Shown here: positions 21,237-32,141 of the stretch, one piece after another
Layout of the letters: the number at the start of each line of letters is the position of its first letter
How positions within the stretch are numbered: the stretch's first letter is position 1
From: Bathynomus jamesi
Lineage: Eukaryota > Arthropoda > Malacostraca > Isopoda > Cirolanidae
DNA length: 64,000 bases
Assembly (NCBI GenBank): GCA_023014485.1
Contig: JAJOZX010005805.1
Span: 124,001 to 188,000 of the forward strand
Reading direction: 5' to 3'
The notes under the pieces: generated by a model
Databases searched by the model: none
Told to the model about the DNA's origin: nothing
What the model saw: the letters and a program-made list of their open reading frames with translations, nothing else
Made by a program: the position numbers and the translations under genes

Positions 21237-22531
21237 CATATATATATATATATATATGAAAATGAAAAGGTTTATTGGCAGACTATAGTCCATATGACAA
21301 ATATTATTATTACAATGACAGTTCATATACTAAGGATAGAAATATATACAATTGATTAGAAATAATACTGCACTGTCGAAGTTAAGTGGAGCTACAGACA
21401 GACGTTTTCGTACCAAGAAGTCCATAGCTTAGACTTTAGAGGATAAATGGCAGGACTCATGGATAGCTTGGAAAATCGGGTTGGTTTTTTTAATTATTTG
21501 CATTAGACTGTGTTGAGCACGTCTTGTTACCTCCGGGAAGCTCGGGACATTGCGGGTAGCAAACATTTGCGAAGCTGAGCATCTCGGGGGGGTAATTTAT
21601 GTAAGAGTCTAAAAGACCTGTTGTTCAGCAAATTTAGGGTTCTGCCAGAACCTTTTTTATAATTCACCCAGAGTTGCTGACCGTATATATTACTGCAGAA
21701 AGTATGAAAGAGAATCTCTCTAGCTTCACTTGTACAGAAACGAAAGTTCCTTATGGTCATATTCGCTTTAGCACACAGGCTTCGAGATAGTTTTCTTTAT
21801 CCGAATCATCACTCAAGGAGTTGGTAATAGTTTGACCCAAATACTTACTCTTGTACTTCCTCAGTTACTTCACCATTCATTTTAAACCTTATATCAGCTA
21901 GCTGATTACAGCTTTTAGGATGAAATTGCATAACCTTAGTTTCTGTAACATTAAAAAGAATGTTTCTGCGAATATACTTCGCAGACATTTAGTAGCCGAT
22001 CCAGACCTTTAACAGAGGGACTTATTAACACCATATCATCGGCATAAACTAAGTTATTTATCTTTGTGTTATCTATACAATATCCTACTGTTGCCTCATT
22101 AAGTGAAGCAATTAATCCGTCAATATACACATTAGACAGCATAGGGGAGAGCAAGGAGCCTTGTCTCACCCCGCAAGAGGAGCCAAAACACGGATAGTAC
22201 ATTGCCCCACCTAACACTGAAGGATTGGTGGGAATACCAAAATTTCAATAAATTTAATATGTACATGGGAACCTTCCTGTCTTTTAGTTTTGCAAATAAA
22301 ATATTGTGGTTCACCCTATCATATGCCTTACTTATATCAAGGAAACAGCTATAAATGGTTGAATTACTGTCAATGTATTTGTTTCTTTAAGTACATAGAT
22401 ACACAGGTCAGTTGAGTGGGACCTTTTAAAGCCAAACTGATTAGGAGATGTCCATAGGAAATCATTTAATCGGAGTAACGAGTTTTTCTAGTAGTTTCGA
22501 GAAGCAGGAAGCGACAGCAATAGGCCTATAA

Positions 22532-23172
22532 CACTGCCCAACACCAATTTTGCTGATTTAATTCTAACACCTGTTTTTAGGTAACTTTGGTGTGCTGATT
22601 TCAAAAATCACCTTAGTTTTTGCCTATCACGTCAGGTTTTCGAGCAATCAAATACAGAGATATCACATTTTGGCAGGGTTATGCCCAATTTTTTTTCTTT
22701 TCAAAAAATAAGTTTTTACATACTCAGAATCAGCATGGAAAAGTAAACAATTGCGCAGGGAGTGAACTTTAATATACTATGGTAATATTGACACATAAAG
22801 TGATTAAAAGTGTTTAAATAAGCAAAAAATGAATCCATGATCATGACGTCACGCTCACACCTGGGGAAATCACAGATACCCAAGATTTTAATATGTTGTA
22901 CATGACCTTTAGATTTAATGCACAGATTTGCGTATTCCACAGATAAAATTTTAACAGCAAAACAGCTGTTAACAGGTCTCAAAAATCATCAATTTTGATA
23001 AGTGCCCTTCATGGATCACCCAAAATAGGCATATTGCATTGCACCTTGCACGAAAACCTGATGTGATGGACAAAATCTAAGGTGATTTTTGAAATCAGCA
23101 CATCAATATTATCCAGAAACAGGTCTTTGAATTAAATCACCAGCAAAAAATGTTTTTTTTTGTTGGACAGTG
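22532..23172. mobile_element. 641-bp MITE-like element with 3-bp TAA target duplication
   Basis: Outer ends CACTGCCCAACA and CACTGTCCAACA (reverse complement of the right end) start inverted repeats that run about 85 bp inward and include TGTGCTGATTTCAAAAATCA on both arms. The flanks are TAA at 22529-22531 and 23173-23175. Removing the element and one TAA restores the minus-strand codons for SSNNYRPIAVAS, which supports the boundaries. A 3-bp TAA duplication would suit PIF/Harbinger, but the superfamily is not proven. Confidence 0.85.
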
Positions 23173-24703
23173 TAATTATTGCTGGACAGAATGTCTCCAT
23201 ACTTATTTTTGACCAGGGGCAAGATATATACCCTCATGAACTCTGCAGGGATATAGCTATGAGCAAGCATGGCTGATAGGAGCAATGATATATGCAGACA
23301 TACTACGTCATTTGCACATTCGATAAGTCATCTACCCCTGACGCAGAACCAGTCTTTAACTCTTTAATTAACCTCTCTACTTCAGAAAATGATATCAAAG
23401 TATTTTCCCTTGTCCCTCCTACAATCGTTTCGCTGCAATCTATCTTAAGATTATCCCTATTCACACTATTAAGAATGTTAGAGTAGTGGTTTTTCCACAG
23501 CTTTGCAATTTCGTCCTCCCCCGACACCCCATCTGTTGTCGGAGGGAGGACATTTTTGACACCCGTTTGATTCTTAACAAATTTCCCAAATTTTTTATTA
23601 TCGTTATTTATGCGAGCTTCACAGGCTTTTGATGCTCGAATAGACTTCTTCCTGTTTACATCGCCTTATGGCCGCCTTATACTGACCCCGACTTCTACAC
23701 ATGTTTATGTATACTGGTCCTAATCTGGGTCTACCATGAAAGCACCACAAATCATAGGCGTCTTTCGATTCCCTCTTCAGCGGGGCAATAAAATCATTCC
23801 ATCCAGGAATAACCTTAGTATGATAGTTGTAAGATTTAATCAAGGGGCTTCCTGCTTCTCTTAACAGGGATATTATCTTACTATAATACCTATCTATGAG
23901 TTTACAGTGAGAATCATTTGAGCAAAAATTATTACAGGCAAGGTGCAAAATTTCTAAATTATATTATTAAAGAGGTGACATGTTCTGTTTTTGTATTCTA
24001 TTCTGTGCTGCATATTAACATTGGACCAATCGACGCGATTATTCTTACCTATTGAGTTCTTGTTAAGTCGTGTTGCGCATAAATTGGTAACGTTAATTAA
24101 TATTTTTAATGGTCTATGATCAGAAAGAAGGAAATCGTGCAAAATATGAACTCTAACAATTCGATCTTTTAGATTATTACTAGTGAGACAATGGTCAATC
24201 CACCTGGTGGTACCACTCATATCGCTAATACATCTACATCATTTATACTTAAATTGGCCGACTCGCACATGTTACCCAATTCTCCAAAGAATTCCGAGTT
24301 CACATGTGCGTTAAAGTCCCCCATTATTATAGTGAGAATATTTGGGGTTATCTGATAATGACTTAATTTTGTACAGCAAATCAATGTATTCATCTAGATT
24401 ACTGCCGTTGTTATATGGTAAATAGCAGTTTACAATTAATATGCAATCCTTGTTCACTTGTAATTCAATGCCTAACAACCTTACGTTATCGCTTCTTAAA
24501 AATCTTATATGTTTTGACAAATTTTTCCTTAATAAGAAAGCAACACCACCAAAAGGCCTACCGTACATTAATTCATCTGACAAGTCTACTGCTGATGACG
24601 CATGGTACATAGTCATCATGGATGGTAGAGAGGAATTTTGGCTCTTGCTTAGGTAGCCAGTGCTCCTGCAGGAGTATCAAATCTGTACTGTCGCAGATTT
24701 TAT

Positions 24704-25516
24704 CAGGGCTGTGGAGTCGGTGATAAAATTTTCCGACTCCGACTCCAAAAATTTTAACACCTACTCCGACTTCAGAAATCTGACTTGTATAATTACGACT
24801 CCGATGGAATGTTAAGGCCAAATTGATTACGATTAGCTTTATTAGGCCAATGGAGATTCATAAGCAAGGCATTTCGTCACCACCACATGACTCATCAGGT
24901 TACTTAGTGGCTGTAACTATGCCTTAATGGCTTTTTTTCTCTCTATTCAAAAATTACAATAAATCCCAAAATACAAACTGAAACTTAAACAAAATAAGAT
25001 TATTATTGGTTTAGCAAATTAATAAGATGTTTTTGTATTATTATAAACATCCGTAACAAAATGTACTAACCTAAACTGAATTTGTTCTTGAAAAAAGGAT
25101 CGCTTCCATTAAATCTTCTTTCAGTGATGCTTATCAAAATTGTCAAATTGAAATCTAAAAATCTGAAAAAGATTTAGGGTTGCTAGTACAAAATTTTTAA
25201 ATCTCCTTATTATTAATTATGTTAATTAATTAATTATAATCCTTATTAATTATAAGCAACTATATCTATATATTATTTATATATGTTATATATTATTTAT
25301 ATATTTATGTTATATATTATATATTATTTATATATTATATATTAAAACATTAAGTTAAATCTATTTTATTCATAAAATTGAGCTAGGCCTAGGCCGCTAT
25401 GGTTATAATTGAAGGATTTGCACCGACTCCGACTCCATCCAACTATGCACTTCCGACTCCACTCAAAATTGACCTACTCCACGACTCCGACTCCCGACTC
25501 CCACTCCACAGCCCTG
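24704..25516. mobile_element. 813-bp non-autonomous hAT element
   Basis: The ends CAGGGCTGTGGAGTCGG and its complement CGACTCCCACTCCACAGCCCTG, with GACTCCGACTCC-rich subterminal regions, match a widespread hAT terminus type. The 8-bp direct repeat GATTTTAT flanks it exactly (24696-24703 and 25517-25524). It sits within the endonuclease N-terminus of the LINE. It encodes no transposase. Confidence 0.95.
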
Positions 25517-25671
25517 GATTTTATGAACATCTACAGTTGAATTCCTCACTGACCTTATATTATATGAGACTATTTTCAACAAGTTATCCGCCATGACTGA
25601 TAGAAAATTTATTATTAGTAAGATTATTATTATTATACACAGTACAACTTTCAGGCATTACCGTTAGGGCG

Positions 25672-25673
25672 CC

Positions 25674-25722
<49 letters not shown>
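25672..25722. repeat. (ATT)n microsatellite in ORF1
   Basis: About 16 ATT units are read on the minus strand as consecutive Asn codons in ORF1, giving a poly-Asn run. Confidence 0.95.
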
Positions 25723-26582
25723 TTGCCTGTTATCAAATCTCCTGGAAAAGTGAATAAACTCCTTAACAATAATACCGTCTGGCCATTGACTCATATTATA
25801 CGGGTTGAAATGCGCATTTACACCTTTAATTATTACTTTAAAAGAGTTATAATACGGAGATTTCGAGTTTAGTTTATTAACTATCACTATACTGTGTTCA
25901 CTAATGATTTCTTCTATCATGTGTCGAATATCGCTTGCCTCGTTCGAGAGCTGAATTCGCGACACAAATAGGGTGAGATTCTCCATCGTTGGCCTCGCCG
26001 CGGAGACCGGTTGAGGAGACCTTTGGGACGAGCGCCTATTAACAGTTACCCACCCGTCCTGCTCCCTCGATCTCCCTGAGGCAGGGTTCGCCTGCCTGGG
26101 GGATGGGTGGCACAACCTTTGGGGGATAGGAGGCCCCTCCCTTACTCTGTGGCTTGGTGAGGGTCTGTTAGCGGTGTTTATACCCTGACGGCCGCGCGTG
26201 CCTCTCCTCCTTCGGTGGGAGGGGGGGGGAACTGCGTACCGAGCGAGGCGTAATCGAACACCTCTCCTCTGCAGTGGGAGGCAGGGAAGAGGGCAATGAT
26301 GTCTCGACTCTCGGCATTGGACCGTCCCTGTTCCTCATTGTGAGATCGGGAGCAGGAGTCCTTTCCTGAACGGGAGGGGGGTTGACCGCTACCCCTGCAT
26401 GCTGCGTTTCCACCCCACCTTCAGGGGGGGAGTTGGAGGCGGGGATTTCGTTTCCCTCGCTGCCCGACGCGCTTCTTGGAGATCTGGCTTGCTGAACTAC
26501 TTCCGAGTAACTGGGTTTTGGGAGGAGCGTCTCTTTCAACGCATCTAACTCTGACCGGAACTATTCTATCGAAATCGCGTTT

Positions 26583-29521
26583 TAGTAGAGGAATTTTAGG
26601 AAAATCGACCTAACAAATTAGCAGGAAGTCGAAACTTGGTACACTTGTAAACTGAACCCTACTGATGAATATATTAAAAGTCCCAACAAATCCAAGTTGT
26701 GCTCCAGCCGCCATCTTGGAAAATGGCGGCCGAATTTCGGTTATTTGGAAATAACTTTAGAACCGTAAAAGATACGAAACTTTACCAAGAGAGCAATATC
26801 ATTCTACATAAAAAGACAAACATTTTCTGTTCCTAACTTTGTTTTGTACGATGAAAAATAAAAAAGTTATGCAAAACCAAAGATTTTTCATTCTATGAAT
26901 CAATGCGGACACGACGTTCAAACTGGGTTTGTAGGTAAAAAAAAGCGAATGTTTTGTTATGAGTTTATGACTGCCTATTTTCAGAAACCTCTTACTTTGT
27001 ATGGGTGATTTTGTGAAAAAATATTTCACAGGAACGAGCTAGTAGAAATATAAATTGTGACAGTACCTGGTTTTCTAAATATTTATACCAATACATTTTC
27101 TTGTTTCTAGCAGATATGGGCAACTCTGTCCCTAATTTCCTATATTCTACTTCTAATAAATACTCTTAATTATGATTATATCTACGGATTCATCTTTGAC
27201 TCAACATTGTTAAGAAAAGGCACAAAGTCTTCTCTGATCAATGCTTTTCAGTCGCACAACGAGATGTTAGCTTTACCAGCCAATCCTCACTACATTTTAG
27301 ATGGAGGAAACCTTCTTCATTGCGTTGTTTGGCCAAAACCCGCTACATTTGGTCAGCTGTTTGACTTGTATACAACCTCTGTAGAGAGCAATTACGGTAA
27401 AAACTGTACAGTGGTGTTTGATGGTTATCCTGACAGAGAAACCACTAAGACAGCCGAGCAAGAGCGACGAGCAGCAAAAAGAACTTCTAGAGATATCATA
27501 TTTAATGAGAGTACACCAACCACTATACCACAATCAGATTTTCTTGCTAACAGAAACAACAAACGGGCCCTGATTGCATCTCTTGTGTCTAGTATGAAGA
27601 TCAAAGGTTATTCTGTTGTTCAGGCGGAGAGTGATGCAGATACTGTTATTGTTAAGGCTGCTCTAGATCAAGCTAAACACAAAAATCAAACAGTAGTTGT
27701 TGGCCATGATACGGATCTTCTAGTGCTTCTAACTGCTCTAGCCCATGAAGACTTTGAAATTTGGTTTCTCAAACCAGGGAAATCAAACGGCACACCCCGT
27801 ATTTTCAGCATCCAAAGTGAGAAAAAAAACATGGGGAAGGCTTGTGAAGTTTTGCTATCTGCTCACGCCATGACTGGATGCGATACCACATCAGCTTTGT
27901 ATAAAAAAGGAAAAGTTAGAGGTCTCCAACTTCTACAGAACCATACAGAAATGAGAGAAGAAATGAAAATATTTAACCAAAAGGATGCCAGTAAAGAAGA
28001 TATCAAAGCTGCTGGGGAAAAGTTCCTCTTAAAAATGTACGGATCAAAATCAGTCCTTGGATGAGCTAAGATACTTCATGTATAATCGCATAGTAGCAAA
28101 AAAGAAGTTAGATACATCTTTTCAACTAGCATCCCTACCTCCGACCAGTGCAGCAGCAGAGCAACACTCATACAGAGTGTACTTGCAGGTCCAAGAATGG
28201 TTAGGAAACTGCCTGGAGCCAACAGAGTGGGGATGGTCTATGACAGGGAAATCACTGAGGCCTGTCCCTACAACCAAGGAAGCCGCTCCATCACAACTTC
28301 TTAACCTCATTTCATGTAACTGCAAGCTAGGATGCACCAAGAGATGCAAGTGCATACAGTTTGGTTTGCTGTGCTCAGCGATGTGTGGAGGATGTGAAGG
28401 AACTACCTGCGAGAACTCTTATGTTGAAACGCTACTAGACAACTGATAACTGAGTGTGTTGCAATATGACACTACACATAATGCAATAAATGTACAATCT
28501 AGCTTATTTTTGCGTAGTAATTAGAAAATTATACTTAAAACGGAGACAATTACATTTTATTTCCTAGCTCATGTTAGATGACTTTATTCAACATTAGAGA
28601 TGTCACACAGTGCCTTAGTGTTAAAGCTATATACTGTATTACTGCGTTGCACTCCAAGACTTAGATTACTACATTTTCATTTTAGGTAACAACAGACGAT
28701 TATAGTTAGCTATAGTGATGTTCCCAAGTGTCTAAGGATTACTGTGACCATTCAATAAGATGTTATTTTATGTTCAATCCATAAAACCTGTCTGAACATC
28801 ATGGTCATCATCAATACATGAAAATTCTTCCTATGTTACATTTTTCTTCAGTATACAAGATAAGGAAAAATGCATGTTATATTTTACATAAAATATATTA
28901 GTAATGTATGTATTGAGAATAGCATTCATAATTATTTCCATTTTCAATACTTAGATGTCTAATGAAGGAATAAAATAACTTTTAAATAATGTTACTCCAA
29001 ACCGATAACTTAGCTCCTACCCGTCATCAAAAAAATTACATTACAGTATTTTTCTCTAGCTCTTTCTGTTGTGCCTTACTTTTTTACCAAACTACCTATA
29101 AAAAAACACTGTCATGGTTCTGAAATAATAAATTGAACCAAAATATTCGAATTTCTACCCATTAACCAAGTTTGAACGTCATGTCTGCACTGATTCATAG
29201 AATAAAGGAATTTTGTATTTTGCGTAACTTTTTTATTTTTCATCGTACAAACCAAAGTTGGGAACAGAAAATGTTTGCCTTTTTATGTAGAATGATTTTG
29301 CTCTCTCGGTAAATTTTCGTATCTTTTACGGGTCTGAAGTTATTTCCAAAAAACCGAAATTCGGCCGCCATTTTCCAAGATGGCGGCTGGAGCACAACTT
29401 GGATTTGTTGGGACTTTTAATATATTCATCAGTAGGGTTCAGTTTACAAGTGTACCAAGTTTCGACTTCCTGCTAATTTGTTAGGTCGATTGAATATATT
29501 TATCCTAAAATTCTTCCACTA
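26583..29521 (+). mobile_element. Long-TIR DNA element encoding a PIN/FEN-like nuclease
   Basis: The arms 26583 to about 26945 and about 29158 to 29521 are inverted repeats of roughly 360 bp. They share landmarks such as GAATTTTAGGA, CGACCTAACAAATTAGCAGG, CAACTTGGATTTGTTGGGAC, GCCGCCATTTTCCAAGATGG and GACGTTCAAACT, with indels that increase inward. The inside holds one gene on the plus strand. The element splits ORF1 of the surrounding LINE. The target duplication is unclear because both flanks are short A or T runs. The superfamily is not assigned. Confidence 0.8.
27111..28446 (+). pseudogene. PIN/FEN-like nuclease with C-terminal cysteine cluster
   Basis: The gene is open from a possible splice acceptor (TTTTCTTGTTTCTAG ending at 27110) to a stop at 28446, with one frame change near 28055. 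There is no nearby ATG at the 5' side, so an upstream exon is probably missing or unrecognised. Acidic motifs fit a PIN/FEN-like fold: HYILDGGNLLH, TVVFDGYPDR, VVQAESDADTVIVKAAL, VVVGHDTDLLVLLTAL and HAMTGCDTTSALYKKGK. A region with LPPTSAAAEQHSYRVYLQVQ follows, and the C-terminus has CNCKLGCTKRCKCIQFGLLC then MCGGC, a CXC/tesmin-like cysteine arrangement. I recognise this as a repeated metazoan family of unknown function. An AATAAA lies at about 28484. Nuclease activity is inferred from motifs only. Confidence 0.75.
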
Positions 29522-30174
29522 TTTTTCTGATTTGACACCACGTGTTGGTGTTTCAGTTCAACTATCGACTTTTGTACCTCATTATACTGTTTGAGGAGCA
29601 CCGAGACGTTTACGTCACCCATAGAGATTATCGGTATTCTATGGAAGTTAGTAACGTAAAAGGTAATAATATTCTCATTATCCCAGAGGGTCGACACTTT
29701 ATTTATAATGTCTTTCAGGGTATTCTCGTTTTTAGAATTACCTCTACGAGTTGGGAGGGAAGCACCGAACAGGGTGTTTAATTGTACCCTCGCATGTTCT
29801 ATTTCTTCTGAATCATAAAAATCATGATAGACAGATACAAGAAGGTCTGACCGAATATGATCTACTTTGTCGAATATGAAACATAACAGAGGATTTTCTA
29901 CAAGATTTACAGCAGACGACCCCATTGTATCTGTAACTGCTTGCCGGGGAGCGTAGCTGGTTGGGGGTGGCGATGGGGGGGAACGCCGAAAGGGGTCCCA
30001 CTTTTTCGTCCCTTTAAATCATGCTGTGGATACCAACGGTTCGATGTTCAGGCATCTTTTCACATTAATTATGTAACTATTTCTATGACACAAAAAGTAT
30101 ACACGCGGAGTCACTGTACGATTATACCGTAATGAAACAAACAAACATACATACATATATATATACACATACAT

Positions 30175-30330
30175 ATAAACATATGTTATAATGTTTCAGA
30201 CCAACAAAGACCCTAGGATCCACTCATGGCTGGTCTACCTAACTGTGTTCGTAATCGTGTATTGTGTATGTCCTCCGTGGTGGCGGAGGGGACCTACAAT
30301 TTTACGTGGGTTCCGAACCACAAGAACATA
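30175..30330 (-). mobile_element. SINE tail fragment
   Basis: The minus strand carries GTGGTTCGGAACCCACGT followed by AAATTGTAGGTCC, the box B and post-box B words of the SINE module 2 seen at 12473. Confidence 0.55.
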
Positions 30331-30393
30331 AGAAACTTATTTAAAAACTGCCGGTAAATTGGCAACGACCAATTTTTACGAAACTAAATAATT

Positions 30394-30857
30394 ATCAATT
30401 TAAAAATAATTAATTATCGGTTTAAAACTAAAGATAGAATCTCTCGGTCCAGAGGAGCAAGTCATAATAGACTACTATCCACAAATATGTTACATTCTAT
30501 ATCTATTTATAACGGACATGCAAATATATCAGATCCAAAGAATCCAGTCAATTTCATTACGGTATCCATCAAGTCACGGTCCATATCGATTGCGGACCAA
30601 GTCAAAATTTACAACCATATACATTATCAATTTAAAAATAATTAATTATCGATTTAAAACTAAAGATAGAATCTCTCAATCCAGAGGATCAAGTCATAAT
30701 AGACTACTATCCACAAATATATTACACTCTATATCTATTATATAACGGACATGCAAATATATCAGATCCAAAGAATCCACTCAATTTCATTACGGTATCC
30801 ATCAAGTCACGGTTGATATCGATTGCGGACCAAGTCAAATTTACAACCATATACATT
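30394..30857. repeat. 232-bp tandem duplication
   Basis: Copy 1 (30394-30625) and copy 2 (30626-30857) start with ATCAATTTAAAAATAATTAA and share almost the whole unit, including TATCCATCAAGTCACGGT, differing by scattered substitutions and one or two short indels. This is a dimer of a satellite-like unit. It encodes nothing recognisable. Confidence 0.9.
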
Positions 30858-30869
30858 ACAATATATACA

Positions 30870-31437
30870 CTTACGAGGAAAAGTGTAGGTGTGGCTGTAA
30901 AGACTGTACAGTAATGTAGAAATGTGTGTGCACCCATTATGGGTCTCCCATTTAAAGGTGTTTGTGGGGCAAGTGAAGATCATGAGTTTTTCAATACCTC
31001 ACAGTACTATGGGGGGCACCGCTCGGCAGAGGAATCTCTTTAAATGGGGTGTGTAAGGACAGAGAGTATCCCCTAACCCAAGACGCTGCCTCCCTATATC
31101 CCACAACACTTGTGTTGAGCTGTGGGATCTATCCCCACAAAGCCTTAATTTTACTACCTTAAACTATACCCTTTCTATCAACATGCGCGTCCAATCGATT
31201 CTTAAACATGTTTATAGACGTGCTACTAATTACTTCTACCGGCAAACTATTCCAGCTATTTACTATTCTATGCGTAAAAAAGTTTTTCGCAACTGCTGTC
31301 TCGAACCTTCTACTTGTCAACTTACACCCGTTATTTCTAGTCCTATTATATTGAGATATTTCGAAAAAGATATCTCTATCTACGTTATCGAACCCATTCA
31401 TAATTTTGAAAACCTGGATTAGATCACCCCTTAACAT
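30870..31437 (-). pseudogene. CR1-like retrotransposon 3' end
   Basis: The minus-strand frame 31437-31159 encodes LRGDLIQVFKIMNGFDNVDRD, then KLTSRRFETAVAKNFFTHRI and VNSWNSLPVEVIS...NMFKNRLD, the post-RT region of CR1/Jockey-like LINEs. The sequence down to about 30870 is probably its 3' UTR, containing TGGGATCTATCCCCAC-type sequence. The RT core is missing, so it is a 5'-truncated insertion. Confidence 0.75.
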
Positions 31438-31697
31438 ATATAAATTTAGGGTGGATCGATTTTACATTTTTTTCGATTTCCATATTCTAATAGAGACAAA
31501 AACTTGCGCATGCATGAGAAAATAGCCTCTGCAAAATCTTAGCTTAATAGGTAATCATCATCTGCCCCCGGCAGAGCGATGAAAATCATATTTTAGTAGT
31601 CAAAAACGTATTTTTAAACCCTAGCCTAGAGTCATAAAATTTTGAGTGTGTGTTATTTCATGCCTAAGCAACGATATAAATGCTATGGGAAATATAT
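31438..31697. other. No gene seen
   Basis: AT-rich sequence with no recognisable feature, between the LINE tail and the palindrome. Confidence 0.4.
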
Positions 31698-31786
31698 AAA
31701 TGCATTATTTAAGACAAAGAGCCGATCTGAAAATATGTATAATATACATATTTTCAGATCGGCTCTTTGTCTTAAATAATGCATTT
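31698..31786. repeat. Perfect palindrome, 43-bp arms with 3-base loop
   Basis: The left arm 31698-31740 starts AAATGCATTATTTAAGACAA and the right arm 31744-31786 is its exact reverse complement, separated by AAT. No protein or known terminus is involved. Confidence 0.97.
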
Positions 31787-32082
31787 ACGTTCCTTAATAT
31801 TATGTCGTTTCTATTCATTTATATACTGCGTGGTCATTGCAGTTAAATGCACATATTCACGATTTGCGAGGGTGCCCTCTCAGGGCATTGGTTTCTGCCC
31901 TATGTAGGAGAATTTCGATTTGTGAATGATTGAGGTCCGTGGTGTAATGGTAGCGCATCCAACCGGCAATTGGAAGGCCTTGGGTTCGATTCCTGGGCGG
32001 TTCGCCTCATTTTTCATTTATTCGTTATTTCTCTTCCGCGTGTGCAGAAACGTTCCTTAATATTATGTCGTTTCTATTCATA

Positions 32083-32085
<3 letters not shown>
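31787..32085 (+). repeat. 33-bp direct repeats flanking a tRNA-like SINE head
   Basis: ACGTTCCTTAATATTATGTC and the following bases to CTATTCAT occur at 31787-31820 and again at about 32050-32083. Between them at 31930-32008 is a tRNA-like sequence (GGTGTAATGGTAGCGCATCC as box A region, GGGTTCGATTCCTGGGCGG as box B region, with a plausible 5-bp anticodon stem TCCAA/TTGGA). The T stem is poor, so I call a tRNA-derived SINE head rather than a functional tRNA. Confidence 0.6.

Positions 32086-32138
<53 letters not shown>

Positions 32139-32141
<3 letters not shown>

Larger units (their letters stand above)
21370..25594 (-). pseudogene. ORF2 endonuclease/reverse transcriptase of the CR1/L2-like element
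   Basis: ORF2 starts at an ATG at 25594 (MADNLLKIVSYNIRSV, the classic endonuclease start). The endonuclease continues with DLILLQEHWL, GGVAFLLRKNLSKHI, MGDFNAHVNS, RWIDHCLTSNN and LLSDHRPLKI. The RT follows with VERLIKELKTGSASGVDDLS, the NYRPIAVASCFSK block, SCGVRQGSLLSPMLSNVYID and NNLVYADDMVLISPSVKGLD carrying the catalytic Asp pair near 22040. The tail includes NNRSFRLLHKLPPRDAQLR. No RNase H is present. A hAT element splits the endonuclease and a TAA-flanked MITE splits the NYRPI motif. Additional indels exist. The clade call is from motif resemblance only. Confidence 0.85.
25651..29925 (-). pseudogene. ORF1 of the CR1/L2-like element, split by the nuclease-bearing element
   Basis: The N-terminal part begins at ATG 29925 (MGSSAVNLVENPLLCFIF) and reaches HVVSNQKNS near 29525, where the large insert begins. 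The C-terminal part resumes near 26580 (RDFDRIV, then RSELDALKETLLPKPSYSEV), continues through a Pro/Ser-rich region, and after a frameshift near 26165 ends with DGWVTVNRRSS, LFVSRIQLSNEASDIRHMIEE and a poly-Asn tract encoded by an ATT microsatellite. The layout (N-terminal helical region, Pro/Ser linker, C-terminal RRM-like or esterase-free domain) is that of LINE ORF1 proteins. The exact domain class is not clear to me. Confidence 0.7.
21258..30010 (-). mobile_element. CR1/L2-like non-LTR retrotransposon carrying three nested insertions
   Basis: A minus-strand element runs from about 30010 (5' end) to 21258 (3' end, beside a TA tract). After subtracting the inserts at 22532-23172, 24704-25516 and 26583-29521 it is about 4.35 kb, a reasonable full length for a two-ORF LINE without RNase H. 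ORF1 lies upstream of ORF2. The host frame is restored in all or most cases when inserts plus one target duplication are removed. Confidence 0.85.

Noticed and set aside
27297..27533. Minus-strand 78-codon cysteine-containing open frame
   Set aside because: It is the antisense of the nuclease gene and has no start context or motif.
31930..32008. Candidate tRNA gene with GGC anticodon
   Set aside because: The anticodon stem is plausible but position 33 is not U, the T stem relies on wobble and mismatches and the acceptor arm does not pair well. It fits a SINE head better.
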